A stretch of 35,258 nt of DNA from Candidatus Segatella papionis (GTDB taxonomy: Bacteria; Bacteroidota; Bacteroidia; Bacteroidales; Bacteroidaceae). Made by a program: the position numbers and the translations under genes. The stretch lies in the NCBI GenBank assembly GCA_002297965.1, contig DBLF01000069.1:10963-46220 (forward strand). The letters run 5' to 3'. Under the pieces are notes generated by a model that saw only the letters and a program-made list of their open reading frames with translations, had not been told where the DNA came from and did not search any database. This document shows, one piece after another, positions 23,839-32,520 of the stretch. Each line of letters opens with the position of its first letter. The stretch's first letter is position 1.

Positions 23839-24357
23839 TCAGATATCTCCGAAGATTTCGCCCAATTTCTTGGCCATGCGCTCTGCGAGCACGGTTCTAT
23901 AAGCCACTTTGCCCTCTGGGTTGATGAGATACATGGATGGCAACCAAGAGATGTTGTAGTCCTTGGAAACCTGGGTTTCCTTCCACTTCTTGAACTCGCT
24001 GTACTGCTCCCAATCCACGCCGTTGGCCTGGGTGTAGTTGTCGAGCTTTGCCTTGTCGGTGTCCATCGAAACCCCGATGAATTTGGCGCGGGTGCCATAC
24101 TTCTTGTACATCTCCTTCACAGTAGGAATCTCTCGGCGGCAGTCTGGACACCAAGTAGCCCAGAAGTCGAGCACAATCCATTGGCCTTTCTTGAGGGCAG
24201 GGAAAGCTGGAGCCTCAGTGCCTACAGCCAAGAGGTTCTTGGCATAGAGTGAATCTGCATCCTGCGAAGCCTGAGGGGTGGCAGGGGTATTGCTCTGAGC
24301 GTTTGCTCCCATGGCACATACTGCCATCAAGAGCAGAGATAAAATCTTTTTTTTCAT
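23839..24357 (-). CDS. Secreted TlpA-like thioredoxin-fold protein
   Basis: 172 residues with a signal peptide (MKKKILSLLLMAVCAMGANAQ). The fold begins VGTEAPAFPALKKGQWIVLDFWATWCPDCRREIP, with the CPDC redox motif at about residues 73-76. FIGVSMDTDKAKL and the cis-Pro segment ISWLPSMYLINPEGKV follow. It is predicted to be a periplasmic or extracytoplasmic thiol-disulfide oxidoreductase of the TlpA/ResA group; CPDC rather than CGHC suggests a reductant. Substrate unknown. It is monocistronic, with a TACCTTTG box upstream. Confidence 0.9.
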   Translation of the reverse strand: MKKKILSLLLMAVCAMGANAQSNTPATPQASQDADSLYAKNLLAVGTEAPAFPALKKGQWIVLDFWATWCPDCRREIPTVKEMYKKYGTRAKFIGVSMDTDKAKLDNYTQANGVDWEQYSEFKKWKETQVSKDYNISWLPSMYLINPEGKVAYRTVLAERMAKKLGEIFGDI

Positions 24358-24419
24358 TTTTGTTGCATTTTTATATCTTGTATATTCTTATCTTGATTTT
24401 TTGTCTTGTATTTTCATTG

Positions 24420-24427
24420 CAAAGGTA
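24420..24427 (-). promoter_or_regulatory. -7 box TACCTTTG for the TlpA-like gene
   Basis: A full TAnnTTTG match on the minus strand, 62 nt upstream of the start codon; no clear -33 box. Confidence 0.6.
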
Positions 24428-24512
24428 TCATTTATTTTTCATATTCGCCTCTTTTTTTACTAGTTTTTGCATTTATTGATGAGATAATTGGCCTAGTTTC
24501 GGATAAAAGTTG

Positions 24513-24520
24513 TATATTTG
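24513..24520 (+). promoter_or_regulatory. -7 box TATATTTG reading into the ATPase remnant and RhuM gene
   Basis: The plus strand reads TATATTTGCATCG, a full match to TAnnTTTG, 27 nt before the remnant's ATG. An ATTG at 24487-24490 is a weak -33 candidate at 22-nt spacing. Confidence 0.65.
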
Positions 24521-24547
24521 CATCGTTAATTGCAAAATAACGAGGCT

Positions 24548-24643
24548 ATGATAGAAGAAATGAGCGGAAGAAGACTGCCTGTAGGCATTCAGTCTTTTCA
24601 AAAGATAAGACAAGAGAAGTCAAGCTTAAAGGTATGTGATTAA
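24548..24643 (+). pseudogene. N-terminal remnant of a fourth AAA-ATPase gene
   Basis: A 31-codon frame beginning MIEEMSGRRLPVGIQSF carries the family's N-terminal signature (R-L-P-[VI]-G-I-Q-S-F, compare YPIGIQSFEKI in copy 2), then diverges after QKIRQE and stops at TAA. The rest of the ATPase is missing. It retains its promoter and is followed 15 bp later by the RhuM gene, so it now acts as a leader peptide-like frame. Confidence 0.65.
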
Positions 24644-24658
24644 TAAAGATAAAATCAG

Positions 24659-25189
24659 ATGGAAGACAAAAATATGAAATGCCCTAAGTGTGGCTCGCAA
24701 AATGTGCAGTCTGAAGGCATGATTCATCTTTGTATGGATTGTGGCAATAAATGGGAAGATACTCCTCAAATGGATTTGGGTGAGATGATTATCTATCAAT
24801 CGGATGAGGGAGTTAAACTTGATGTCCGTTTGGAGAATAAAACCGTATGGTTAAATCAAGAACAAATTGGAGTTTTGTTTAATAAGAGCAAAGCTACAAT
24901 TAGTGAACATATATCCAATATTTTCAAGGAAGGGGAGTTGGACGAAAAAGTGGTTGTTCGGAAATTCCGAACAACCACTCAACATGGTGCAATAGAGGGA
25001 AAAACGCAGAGTAGAGAGGTGAAATATTACAATCTTGATGTTATAATCTCTGTAGGCTATCGTGTAAAATCTATTCAAGGTACCCGATTCCGTCAATGGG
25101 CTACAGAACGCTTGAATGAATATATCGTGAAAGGATTCACGATGGACGATGAACGGTCGAAAAATTTGGGTGGTGGAAACTATTCTTGA
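24659..25189 (+). CDS. RhuM-family protein with N-terminal zinc ribbon, truncated
   Basis: 176 residues. The N-terminus has a Cys4 zinc-ribbon (CPKC at residues 8-11, CMDC at 25-28). The RhuM core follows: MIIYQSDEGVKLDVRLENKTVWLNQEQIGVLF, KATISEHISNIFKEGEL, RKFRTTTQHGAIEGKTQ, YYNLDVIISVGYRVKSIQGTRFRQWAT and FTMDDERSKNLGGGNY. Relatives normally continue past GGG-N-Y for 100-150 residues; here the frame stops at TCT-TGA. A different frame after it (EL) remains open briefly, indicating deletion or frameshift. Known role of RhuM: none established; related to virulence-associated/abortive-infection-type proteins. Functional status uncertain; an N-terminal start at 24674 is also possible. Confidence 0.75.
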   Translation: MEDKNMKCPKCGSQNVQSEGMIHLCMDCGNKWEDTPQMDLGEMIIYQSDEGVKLDVRLENKTVWLNQEQIGVLFNKSKATISEHISNIFKEGELDEKVVVRKFRTTTQHGAIEGKTQSREVKYYNLDVIISVGYRVKSIQGTRFRQWATERLNEYIVKGFTMDDERSKNLGGGNYS

Positions 25190-25272
25190 ATCCATCAATG
25201 CATTAGGAAAGTTAGCACGGCGAAAGGGAAGACAAAAGGGTGAACTATAAAAAGGAATAGACAATAGTAGAT

Positions 25273-25308
25273 AAGTGGGCTAATGACAGCGCTGTCATTA
25301 GCCCACTT
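25273..25308. terminator. 36-bp perfect palindrome, likely bidirectional terminator
   Basis: Arms of 18 bp (25273-25290 and 25291-25308) are exactly complementary with no loop, beginning AAGTGGGCTAATGACAGC. It lies between the convergent RhuM (plus) and GH127 (minus) genes, 22 bp past the GH127 stop. It lacks a good U-run on either side, so it may work as a hairpin boundary or a site for palindrome-binding protein. Confidence 0.65.
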
Positions 25309-25330
25309 GGCTATTATACAATCAACAATT

Positions 25331-27805
25331 TTACTTCACACTCCACTCAAACAAGCCGCAGGAGTATTTCTCTGGCTGCTTCAGTTCGAGTTTCACCGCC
25401 TTGGTCTTCACAGGGTCGAAGTTGACGTTGCAAGCAGTTCCCTTCAAGGTAGGGTAAGCGTCTGCGCCCGGAACTTCCTTCCAGTTGCCTGCCTCGTCCT
25501 GATAGTAGAGCTTCCAACTGTCTGGTACCTTGCAACCACCCCATGGCTGGTCGTCGTACCAATAAACGGTGCTGGTCTTGATTTCCTTTGCCTCTGGGAA
25601 GGTGTAGGTAATCCACTCGGTGGTGTTTTGCTTAGGCCACCAGTGGCAGTAAGGAATGCTGCGGTCGTTCTCGTCGGCTGGTACAAGACCGTCGGTGATG
25701 CTGCCCTTGGCTGGTACAGGAGAAGAGAACTCTACCTTTGCCTGTGCGGCGAGGGTGGCAGGGGCGGTAGGCTTGGCAGCCTTCACATCCTGTGGCAACC
25801 ATACCTTCATGTTGCCATTGCCACGATGTGCCCAAGCGAAGTAAGGAATCAACTCCAAGGTCTCGTCCTTGGTGGTGAGCTTGCCTTCCTTGTTGTAAGC
25901 GAGGGTCTGGACGTTCTCTGAGAGTGTCTCCAAATTCTGTCCCTTGTAGAGTGTCAACACATTCTTATATTTTGGGTCGATGAAACCATCGTAAGAGAGC
26001 TTGCCCTCGGTGAACTGTGGGTCACGGTTCTCCAAGATGCTCATGATGTCGAAGCCCTTGTTGTCTGGCCACTCAGCGCAATAAACGATAGGACCACGTT
26101 CCACGCTGATGCAACCACGGTCTGCCTCCACCTTGTTGTTGGCACGTACGGTGCGAGCCTCCATGTCGAAGTGAACACGTACCACGTCGCCCTTCTTCCA
26201 CTTGCGGTTGATGGTGTAGTAGCCATCGGCTGTTACCTGAGCAGCTACCTTCTTGCCATTCACGGTGATGGTGTAGCCGAGGCGCTTGCCGTCGCTATAG
26301 TAGTAGAGGTCGCTAGGCACAGGCTGTCCCTTCACCCATCCAGGGATGCGAATCTTCATGCCGAACTGCCCCACCTTGTTGTCATCCACCTTGATGGCGA
26401 TGTCGCCGTTCCAAGGATATTGGGTGTCTTGGCTCAGAGCCACCTTCTTGCCAGCCACATTCAGCGATGTTGAGTTGCTGAGGAAGAGGTTGACATACAC
26501 GTTCTTGTCCTTTACGGCATATACATAGCCTGGCAATGATGGCAAGAAACGGCAGATGTTGCTAGGGCAGCAAGCGCAACCAAACCAAGCCTGGCGCTGG
26601 TGCTGACCCATGCTCTCCAATGGGTTCGGGTAGAAGAAACCACCGCCATCCATCGAAACACCACTGATGAGACCATTATAGAGGGTACGCTCCAATACAT
26701 CATAGTACTTGCTCTCGCCATGGAGGAGGAAGAGACGGTAGTTGACATATACATTGCCGATGGCTGCACAAGTCTCGCAATATGCACTCATGTTTGGTAA
26801 GTAATAGTTTGGACCAAACGCCTCGCCATTGTTGGTGGCACCGATACCGCCGGTGATGTAAAGCTTCTTGCTCACGATGTTGTCCCAGATGCGGTCGATG
26901 GCATGGATGTAAGCAGTGTCGCCAGTGAGGGCGGCAACATCAGCCATACCAGCATACATATAGGTGGCACGCACAGCATGACCCACAGCCTCGTCTTGTT
27001 CCAATACAGGTTTGTGGCTCTGGGAGTATTCCGTCTTGATAGTGGTCTTGCCACGATAGTCGAGGAAGAACTTAGCCTCGTCGAGATACTTCTTGTTGCC
27101 TGTGGCGAGATAGAGCTTGCAGAGCGCCATCTCGGCGATTTGATGGCCTGGTACCACGCAAGCCTGTCCTGGGTTAGGACCTACTTCCCTTACCACACAG
27201 TCGGCGTAGCGGATGGCGATGTCGAGGAACTTGCGGCTACCTGTAGCCTGCCAATGAGCTACGGCACCCTCTACCATGTGACCGAGGTTGTAAAGCTCAT
27301 GGCTCAAGTCTTCCTCTTTGCTCCAACGCTTGTCGCCAGCCCAGAAGTGCGGATGCTTTGGGTTCTGGGTGCGGGCAGTATAGAGATAACCATCTGCTTC
27401 CTGTGCAGGGGCGATGATGTCTAGCACGCTGTCGATGTAAGCCTTGAGCTTAGCGTCAGGGTAAGTCTGGAGCACGTAGCTGGCACCCTCGATGGTCTTG
27501 TATGGGTCGGTGTCGTCGAAGCTCAGTGGCATCAACTTACCCACGTCGTACTTGTCGCTAGGGTGGGCGGCACGCTCAAAGTTCTTGTAGCGTCCCTCAG
27601 ATTCGCACTTGCTGAAAGCCAAAGGAATCGTCACCTTGCGAGAGGTCTCGATGCGCTGTCCCCAGAACGAGTTGTTCCATACTTTTACCGAGGTGAAAGG
27701 CACAGGTGTAATCGGATAACCCCCCGAGCTTTTGTTCACTTTCTGAGCCGAGGCAGGCATCAAAGCCAATGCCGCCAAGGCAGATGTCATCAAAATCTTT
27801 TTCAT
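25331..27805 (-). CDS. GH127 family beta-L-arabinofuranosidase, secreted
   Basis: 824 residues from ATG at 27805 (MKKILMTSALAALALMPASA, a signal peptide); the frame extends upstream to 27844, which would overlap the GH43 gene. GH127 signatures: PFTSVKVWNNSFWG, GHMVEGAVAHW, the catalytic/Zn segment YCETCAAIGN (near residue 343) and the CACCPSNICR (near 412). In HypBA1 the equivalent Glu338, Cys340, Cys417 and Cys418 bind zinc, with Cys417 as nucleophile; spacing agrees. The C-terminal about 130 residues (AKVEFSSPVP ... KYSCGLFEWSVK) look like a discoidin-type domain. It releases beta-1,2-linked L-arabinose from arabino-oligosaccharides or glycoproteins. Last gene of the operon, 13 bp after GH43. 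Confidence 0.92.
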   Translation of the reverse strand: MKKILMTSALAALALMPASAQKVNKSSGGYPITPVPFTSVKVWNNSFWGQRIETSRKVTIPLAFSKCESEGRYKNFERAAHPSDKYDVGKLMPLSFDDTDPYKTIEGASYVLQTYPDAKLKAYIDSVLDIIAPAQEADGYLYTARTQNPKHPHFWAGDKRWSKEEDLSHELYNLGHMVEGAVAHWQATGSRKFLDIAIRYADCVVREVGPNPGQACVVPGHQIAEMALCKLYLATGNKKYLDEAKFFLDYRGKTTIKTEYSQSHKPVLEQDEAVGHAVRATYMYAGMADVAALTGDTAYIHAIDRIWDNIVSKKLYITGGIGATNNGEAFGPNYYLPNMSAYCETCAAIGNVYVNYRLFLLHGESKYYDVLERTLYNGLISGVSMDGGGFFYPNPLESMGQHQRQAWFGCACCPSNICRFLPSLPGYVYAVKDKNVYVNLFLSNSTSLNVAGKKVALSQDTQYPWNGDIAIKVDDNKVGQFGMKIRIPGWVKGQPVPSDLYYYSDGKRLGYTITVNGKKVAAQVTADGYYTINRKWKKGDVVRVHFDMEARTVRANNKVEADRGCISVERGPIVYCAEWPDNKGFDIMSILENRDPQFTEGKLSYDGFIDPKYKNVLTLYKGQNLETLSENVQTLAYNKEGKLTTKDETLELIPYFAWAHRGNGNMKVWLPQDVKAAKPTAPATLAAQAKVEFSSPVPAKGSITDGLVPADENDRSIPYCHWWPKQNTTEWITYTFPEAKEIKTSTVYWYDDQPWGGCKVPDSWKLYYQDEAGNWKEVPGADAYPTLKGTACNVNFDPVKTKAVKLELKQPEKYSCGLFEWSVK

Positions 27806-27818
27806 GTATTGTTCGTTT

Positions 27819-30317
27819 TTATTTTTTATATGCAATGTATTCATCCCACAACTTCAGGGAGTGGAGATAGCCAGTGAATGGCCAAGCCTCCTCGGCGTTC
27901 TTGCCCAACAGCATAAACTGCGATGGCTTCACCAAGAGCTGGATGTCCTTTTGGCTGACGAGCTGGTCGTTGATATAGATACTCTCGATTCTGCCGTCGA
28001 AGCAGACATATACGTGCTGCCATTTGCCAGCGAGGCTCTTCATATCCTTGTAGCCCGCATCCTCGTACCAACCATAGTGGTTCATCACACCGCAACGTGG
28101 CTCTGTGCCGTTTACTAGCATCAACTTCTCCAATTCATCGTGTGAAGAGGTGAAGTCGGCTACACACTCGTTTTCTGCAATCTCTGGATTCAAAATCCAA
28201 GCCTCGATGGTATAAGGAGCGTTGTCACGGATGGTGGCTGGCAACATGAAGTTGCTGCGGTAAGCCTCCTTGCCCGTGAAGGCGAATGCCTTCTTGCCAT
28301 CGATAGTCTTGATGATAGCGGCGGTGTCGCTCTGGGTCTCGAACTCGCCCTTCAACTGTACGTCGAGCGGGCTTCCATTCTTGATGTAAGGCACGGTATC
28401 GCCCTCGTTGTAGTAGTCGGCGTTGAGGTCAACCACCAGTCCTCGGCTATTCTTGTCGGCTACAGCCTCACGCACGATGTCGCTCTTGGCATCGAAAGCT
28501 TTCTCGGCAGCCTCCTGTTCCCAGTTGTAATAACGGAGATTGGTGAGGGTAAATTGTTTTTCTCCAGCAAGAATCTCCAATTTTCCTTCCGAGAGGTTGA
28601 GGCGTGGGTCGCTTTCGTCTATCTGATGCCAAGTGTCGTTTTCATATACTTGGGCAGTGAGAGTATGTTTGCGAGCCTTGCCTAGCTGTGGATGATTCAT
28701 CACGAGGATGGCTCCCGGTTGCAGGGTGATGGCATCTTTTGCACTCTTGGCATGAGCCTCTGTGCCGGCGATGCCGTCAAATTGTCCCTTGCCTGATACT
28801 TGTTCTCTGAGGACTGTGCCCTGGATGAGGCTGAACTTGCCTCCGAGCATTCCCTCGTTGTTATGCCAGGCGGTGCCGTCGAAATCTGCGGCGGTCAAGC
28901 CGAGCCACTGTTGTGGGGCTGAATCCTCGGCAGTTCCATATACCTTGATGTTCCAGATGGCTCCGCCGAAACCGTTCTTCTGTCCTCCAGTATAGGTGAG
29001 ACGGATGTACTGAGCCTTGGCGTTTCCGAAATCTACCATCGGTGAACCTGCCAAGCGGTTCTGTCGCTTATCTGAGAATGTTTGCCAGTGCTTGCCGTCG
29101 TTGCTGGTTTCGATGATATACTGATAGAACTGGGTGCCATACTCAAACTGTGTCCAGATGCTCTTGATGCTCTGTTTCTTGCCGAGGTCTATCTGAATCC
29201 AGGCAGGTCCTGTGGTGCGAGGTCGCCAAAGGGTTCCGTTGTTGTCATCCACCGCATATTCTGGTCGGAAATCCTTGTCATAGTATGAGGAGGCGGTGAC
29301 CTTGGCTCCGAAGGCTAGGTTCTTTGCCACCTTCATTTCGGGTTTCAGGTCGAGACCCTCGTGGGTAGGGATTACCTCCTTGATGGTGCCGTCGGCGTTG
29401 AACTCCAGTTTGTCGATGGCCACCTGTCGGTGGAAGCCACGGTTGGAGTGTGGGTTGTCGTGGCGGTGATAAACGATGTAGTAGTTGTCGCCTTCCTGCA
29501 GCACACTGTTGTGACCAGGACCATGTACTGTGCCGTCAGCATTGGTCTTGAGAATGGTGCCGTGATAGGTGTAAGGACCTAGCGGGTGCTGGGCGGTGGC
29601 GTAATCCACACGATAGCTGGCATCCTCGCAATGTTCGCAAGAATACAAGAAATAGTAGATGCCATTACGTTTGAATACGAATGGTGCCTCGAAGAAATGG
29701 GTAACCTCGGTATTCGGGATGAGCTTGGTCTCGGAGAATGACTTCATGTCGGGATTCAGCTTGCCCGCTCCACAACCGAAGCCCTTGTAGATGCCCCAAG
29801 TACCCCAGTACATATATACCGAACCGTCGTCGTCACGGAAGGTCTGACCGTCGAGGGTGATGGCGTTCTTCACGAATCTATCAGGAACCAAAACCGCCTC
29901 GCTCTCGCCGAGCACGTTTTTCCAAGGTCCTCTAGGGGTGTCGCCCACGCCAAGATGGAGCTTGCAAGGCTGGCAATACAAGTAGTAATATTTGCCGTCG
30001 GCTTCGTTCTTCATCACGTCAGGAGCCCAAATCCAGTGGCTGTCCGGCCAGTTCATCGGCATGAGCGTCCAGTTTTTGAAGTCCTTGCTGCACCAAAGCT
30101 GGGCAGGACCGAAACCAGCGCCGCTACCATCGGTAGTGGCATATATATAATAGGTGTCGCCAAACTTTTTAATCGTTGGGTCGGCGAAATAGCCTGGTAG
30201 GATAGGGTTGCCAGCACCCGGAGTGTTGTAAGCAGCCTGCTGGGCAGCACCCGTCTCGGGCGTTGCCGCAGCTACAGCTACTAACAAAGATGTTACAATT
30301 ATATGCTTATTAACCAT
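27819..30317 (-). CDS. GH43 glycosidase with discoidin and LamG modules, secreted
   Basis: 832 residues with a signal peptide (MVNKHIIVTSLLVAVAAATP). The GH43 beta-propeller (about 38-340) has base Asp in YFADPTIKKFGDTYYIY, pKa-modulating Asp in WAPDVMKNE and acid Glu in FFEAPFVFKRNGIYYFLYS, plus GPGHNSV. Residues about 345-470 (NLAFGAKVTASSYYDKDF ... IWNIKVYG) are an F5/8 type C/CBM32-like module. A middle region is unassigned. The C-terminal about 660-832 is LamG-like (YTIEAWILNPEIAENE, WQHVYVCFDGRIESIYIND). Substrate preference within GH43 (arabinofuranosidase, galactosidase or xylosidase) is not fixed by the sequence; the neighbours favour arabinan or arabinogalactan. Middle gene of the GH operon. 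Confidence 0.9.
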   Translation of the reverse strand: MVNKHIIVTSLLVAVAAATPETGAAQQAAYNTPGAGNPILPGYFADPTIKKFGDTYYIYATTDGSGAGFGPAQLWCSKDFKNWTLMPMNWPDSHWIWAPDVMKNEADGKYYYLYCQPCKLHLGVGDTPRGPWKNVLGESEAVLVPDRFVKNAITLDGQTFRDDDGSVYMYWGTWGIYKGFGCGAGKLNPDMKSFSETKLIPNTEVTHFFEAPFVFKRNGIYYFLYSCEHCEDASYRVDYATAQHPLGPYTYHGTILKTNADGTVHGPGHNSVLQEGDNYYIVYHRHDNPHSNRGFHRQVAIDKLEFNADGTIKEVIPTHEGLDLKPEMKVAKNLAFGAKVTASSYYDKDFRPEYAVDDNNGTLWRPRTTGPAWIQIDLGKKQSIKSIWTQFEYGTQFYQYIIETSNDGKHWQTFSDKRQNRLAGSPMVDFGNAKAQYIRLTYTGGQKNGFGGAIWNIKVYGTAEDSAPQQWLGLTAADFDGTAWHNNEGMLGGKFSLIQGTVLREQVSGKGQFDGIAGTEAHAKSAKDAITLQPGAILVMNHPQLGKARKHTLTAQVYENDTWHQIDESDPRLNLSEGKLEILAGEKQFTLTNLRYYNWEQEAAEKAFDAKSDIVREAVADKNSRGLVVDLNADYYNEGDTVPYIKNGSPLDVQLKGEFETQSDTAAIIKTIDGKKAFAFTGKEAYRSNFMLPATIRDNAPYTIEAWILNPEIAENECVADFTSSHDELEKLMLVNGTEPRCGVMNHYGWYEDAGYKDMKSLAGKWQHVYVCFDGRIESIYINDQLVSQKDIQLLVKPSQFMLLGKNAEEAWPFTGYLHSLKLWDEYIAYKK

Positions 30318-30352
30318 AAAAAACTTCTGTGTTTGGTGTTACTAGATAATTC

Positions 30353-30406
30353 TTTTTGATGAATTTTACTTCTTGATATTTTTTTTGATGAATTTTACTT
30401 CTTGAT
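30353..30406. repeat. 25-bp direct repeat at the GH97 3' end
   Basis: The 25-bp sequence beginning TTTTTGATGAATTTTACTTC occurs at 30353-30377 and 30382-30406 (29-bp period). The second copy contains the last codons and stop of GH97, so the first is a duplicated, non-coding copy in the 77-bp spacer before GH43. Confidence 0.85.
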
Positions 30407-32380
30407 GAGCTTGATGACGAAGCCGCCGCCAGAGGCGAGGTGGATGTTCATCTGTGACTGCTTGTTGATAGTTTGCGATTTTATCACGTAGTCCTCCGCA
30501 TCGTGATTGGCGTTGATGCCGTCCTGCAAGATTTGTGCCTCGTAGTTTCCTTCGCCGAGGAAATCGAAGGTGAGGGTGAGGGAACGCTCATCCCAGTTAG
30601 TCTGACCGCCGATGTACCAATCGTTGCCTTTCTGGCGGGCGGTGACGATATACTTTCCTACTTCACCTTGCAAAACAGTGGTCTTGTCGAAGATGACAGG
30701 CAAAGAGGAGATGTAGCGAGTGTATGCCTCGTCTGCCTCATAATTGGTAGGGGTATCGGCGAGCATGGTGAACGGACTGTCTTGTACCACGTAGCAAGCT
30801 GCTTGGTGGCATCGGGTGCCCATGGAGATAGGCTTTGTATAGATTGCCTTCCAGTTGTCCTTGGTTCCGTTGCGCATCGCTCCCGGTGTAAAATCCACTT
30901 GTCCTGCCATCATTCGGATGAATGGGAAGGTGACATCATATTTAGGCATGTCGTTCTTGGCATCCGTCCATCGGCATTCCTCCATGCCAAACACGCTCTC
31001 ATAATTGAGGATGTTAGGATAGGTGCGGTTCAAGCCCATCGGCTTGTAGATGCCGTGCAGGTCGAGCACCAGGTGGCGCTTGGCGGTGCAAGCGGCGAGA
31101 CGTTCTACCATTTCGGCTGCGGTCTGGTCATCGCGGTCCATGAAATCTACCTTGAATCCCTTGATGCCCATGTTGGCATAGGTCTTGCAGATGGTCTCCA
31201 AGTTCTCGTCCATCACATTGAACACTGCCCAAAGCACGATGCCTACGCCCTTGCTCTTGGCATATTCGATGAGCTTAGGCAATTGGATTTCATCGATTGG
31301 CTTCAGGATGCTTCCCTCCTTGGAGTTGTACCATCCCTCGTCCAATACGATGTACTCCAGTCCGTGGTTGTGGGCAAAGTCTATGTAATATTTGTAAGTT
31401 TCGTAATTGATACCTGCCTTGAAAGGTACTCCTTTCAGGTTCCAGTCGTTCCACCAGTCCCAAGCTACCTTGCCTGGTTTAATCCAGGAAGTATCGCCTA
31501 TCTTGTTGGGTGAGGCGAGGGCATATATCAGGTTGTTGGTTGGCATCTCGGTGTCGTGTTCAGTGATGGCGAAGACACGCCAAGGATAGGTGCGCTTGCC
31601 CGTGCTGGTGGCGATGAAGTCGTTGGTTTCTGCCACATGGGTCATGTGTCGCCAAGGATAGTAAGCCATTTTCTTGGGATAGGGAGCGAAGACGGCTCTC
31701 AGGGTACCGTTCTCTTTGTCTTTCTCCGTGCCGTTGGCTTGCAGCCACATGCCAGGGTAACTCTGTAGGTCGCTCTCAAGGATGGTGACCTTGGCGTTGC
31801 CACAGTCGATGGTGGCTGGCAGGAAGGCGAGTGTCTGCTGGGCACTGTCTAGGCGAGTCTCGTCGTAGATATTTTGGAAAGCCATGGCAAATGGCTTTTC
31901 GGGTGTCGTGGTGTATGGTAACCAGGTCTTCTTGTCTTTGCCGAATTGGTATTCCGCTGTCTCGCCAAGGATGACGGTCTTGCCGTTGCGCGAGGTATAA
32001 AAACGATAAGCTACTCCCTCGTCGTAGGCTCTGAGGATGATGCCGAAACCATTCTTCAGTTTCAGGTTTAGTTCCTGGTAAGCCGTGGTAAAACTTTGCT
32101 GGCGATAGAATGGAGCATCGATGGTCTCCTTGTGGTTGGTCAGTTTTTTGCTGGCAACCTTCGGATTCTTACCGATGTCCATTCCGTCAGTCAGCCTAAT
32201 ACCTATTGAAGACTCCTGCAAAAGTATGGAGCCATTATGTTTAAATTTTAGAGAGAGATTCTTATCGGTGTTGAGTTCGGCGACAATCTTACCATCGGGT
32301 GACTTCACCTGATAGTTCTCTGCCGATACCGGTGCCCCTATATATAATAAGGTGGCGATGAAAAGTAGTTTTTTGACCAT
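30395..32380 (-). CDS. GH97 glycoside hydrolase, probable retaining type (alpha-galactosidase or beta-L-arabinopyranosidase), secreted
   Basis: 661 residues with a signal (MVKKLLFIATLLYIGAPVSA). The N-terminal beta-sandwich (about 25-290) precedes the TIM barrel: WDWWNDWNLKG, YIVLDEGWY, VLWAVFNVMDENLETIC and GIKGFKVDFMDRDDQ (Asp near 410), then NYESVFGMEECRW. In the retaining GH97b group (BT1871) the nucleophile is an Asp at this place, while the inverting alpha-glucosidase SusB uses Glu instead; the KVDFMDRDDQ motif therefore argues for a retaining alpha-galactosidase or beta-L-arabinopyranosidase. Calcium-binding Glu residues are expected around the barrel. First gene of the minus-strand GH operon. 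Confidence 0.88.
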   Translation of the reverse strand: MVKKLLFIATLLYIGAPVSAENYQVKSPDGKIVAELNTDKNLSLKFKHNGSILLQESSIGIRLTDGMDIGKNPKVASKKLTNHKETIDAPFYRQQSFTTAYQELNLKLKNGFGIILRAYDEGVAYRFYTSRNGKTVILGETAEYQFGKDKKTWLPYTTTPEKPFAMAFQNIYDETRLDSAQQTLAFLPATIDCGNAKVTILESDLQSYPGMWLQANGTEKDKENGTLRAVFAPYPKKMAYYPWRHMTHVAETNDFIATSTGKRTYPWRVFAITEHDTEMPTNNLIYALASPNKIGDTSWIKPGKVAWDWWNDWNLKGVPFKAGINYETYKYYIDFAHNHGLEYIVLDEGWYNSKEGSILKPIDEIQLPKLIEYAKSKGVGIVLWAVFNVMDENLETICKTYANMGIKGFKVDFMDRDDQTAAEMVERLAACTAKRHLVLDLHGIYKPMGLNRTYPNILNYESVFGMEECRWTDAKNDMPKYDVTFPFIRMMAGQVDFTPGAMRNGTKDNWKAIYTKPISMGTRCHQAACYVVQDSPFTMLADTPTNYEADEAYTRYISSLPVIFDKTTVLQGEVGKYIVTARQKGNDWYIGGQTNWDERSLTLTFDFLGEGNYEAQILQDGINANHDAEDYVIKSQTINKQSQMNIHLASGGGFVIKLIKK

Positions 32381-32464
32381 ATTCTTCTAGGTTTATTATC
32401 GTTTTTGTTTATTATTGTCTGTTTTGTTTCACTCGTAGAGCAATAAGCTTTGCCAAAGCTGCTG

Positions 32465-32472
32465 CAAATTTA
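32465..32472 (-). promoter_or_regulatory. -7 box TAAATTTG for the GH97-GH43-GH127 operon
   Basis: Full TAnnTTTG match on the minus strand (TAAATTTGCAG). The -33 box is weak, as expected for an activator-dependent promoter. Confidence 0.6.
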
Positions 32473-32520
32473 CAAAGAGATTTGATGGAGTGCTGCCAAT
32501 AAAGTACAAAATGATGAAAA

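Noticed and set aside
30473..31513. 346-residue plus-strand frame opposite GH97
   Set aside because: GH97 is clear in the minus frame with catalytic motifs; the plus frame is an antisense shadow.
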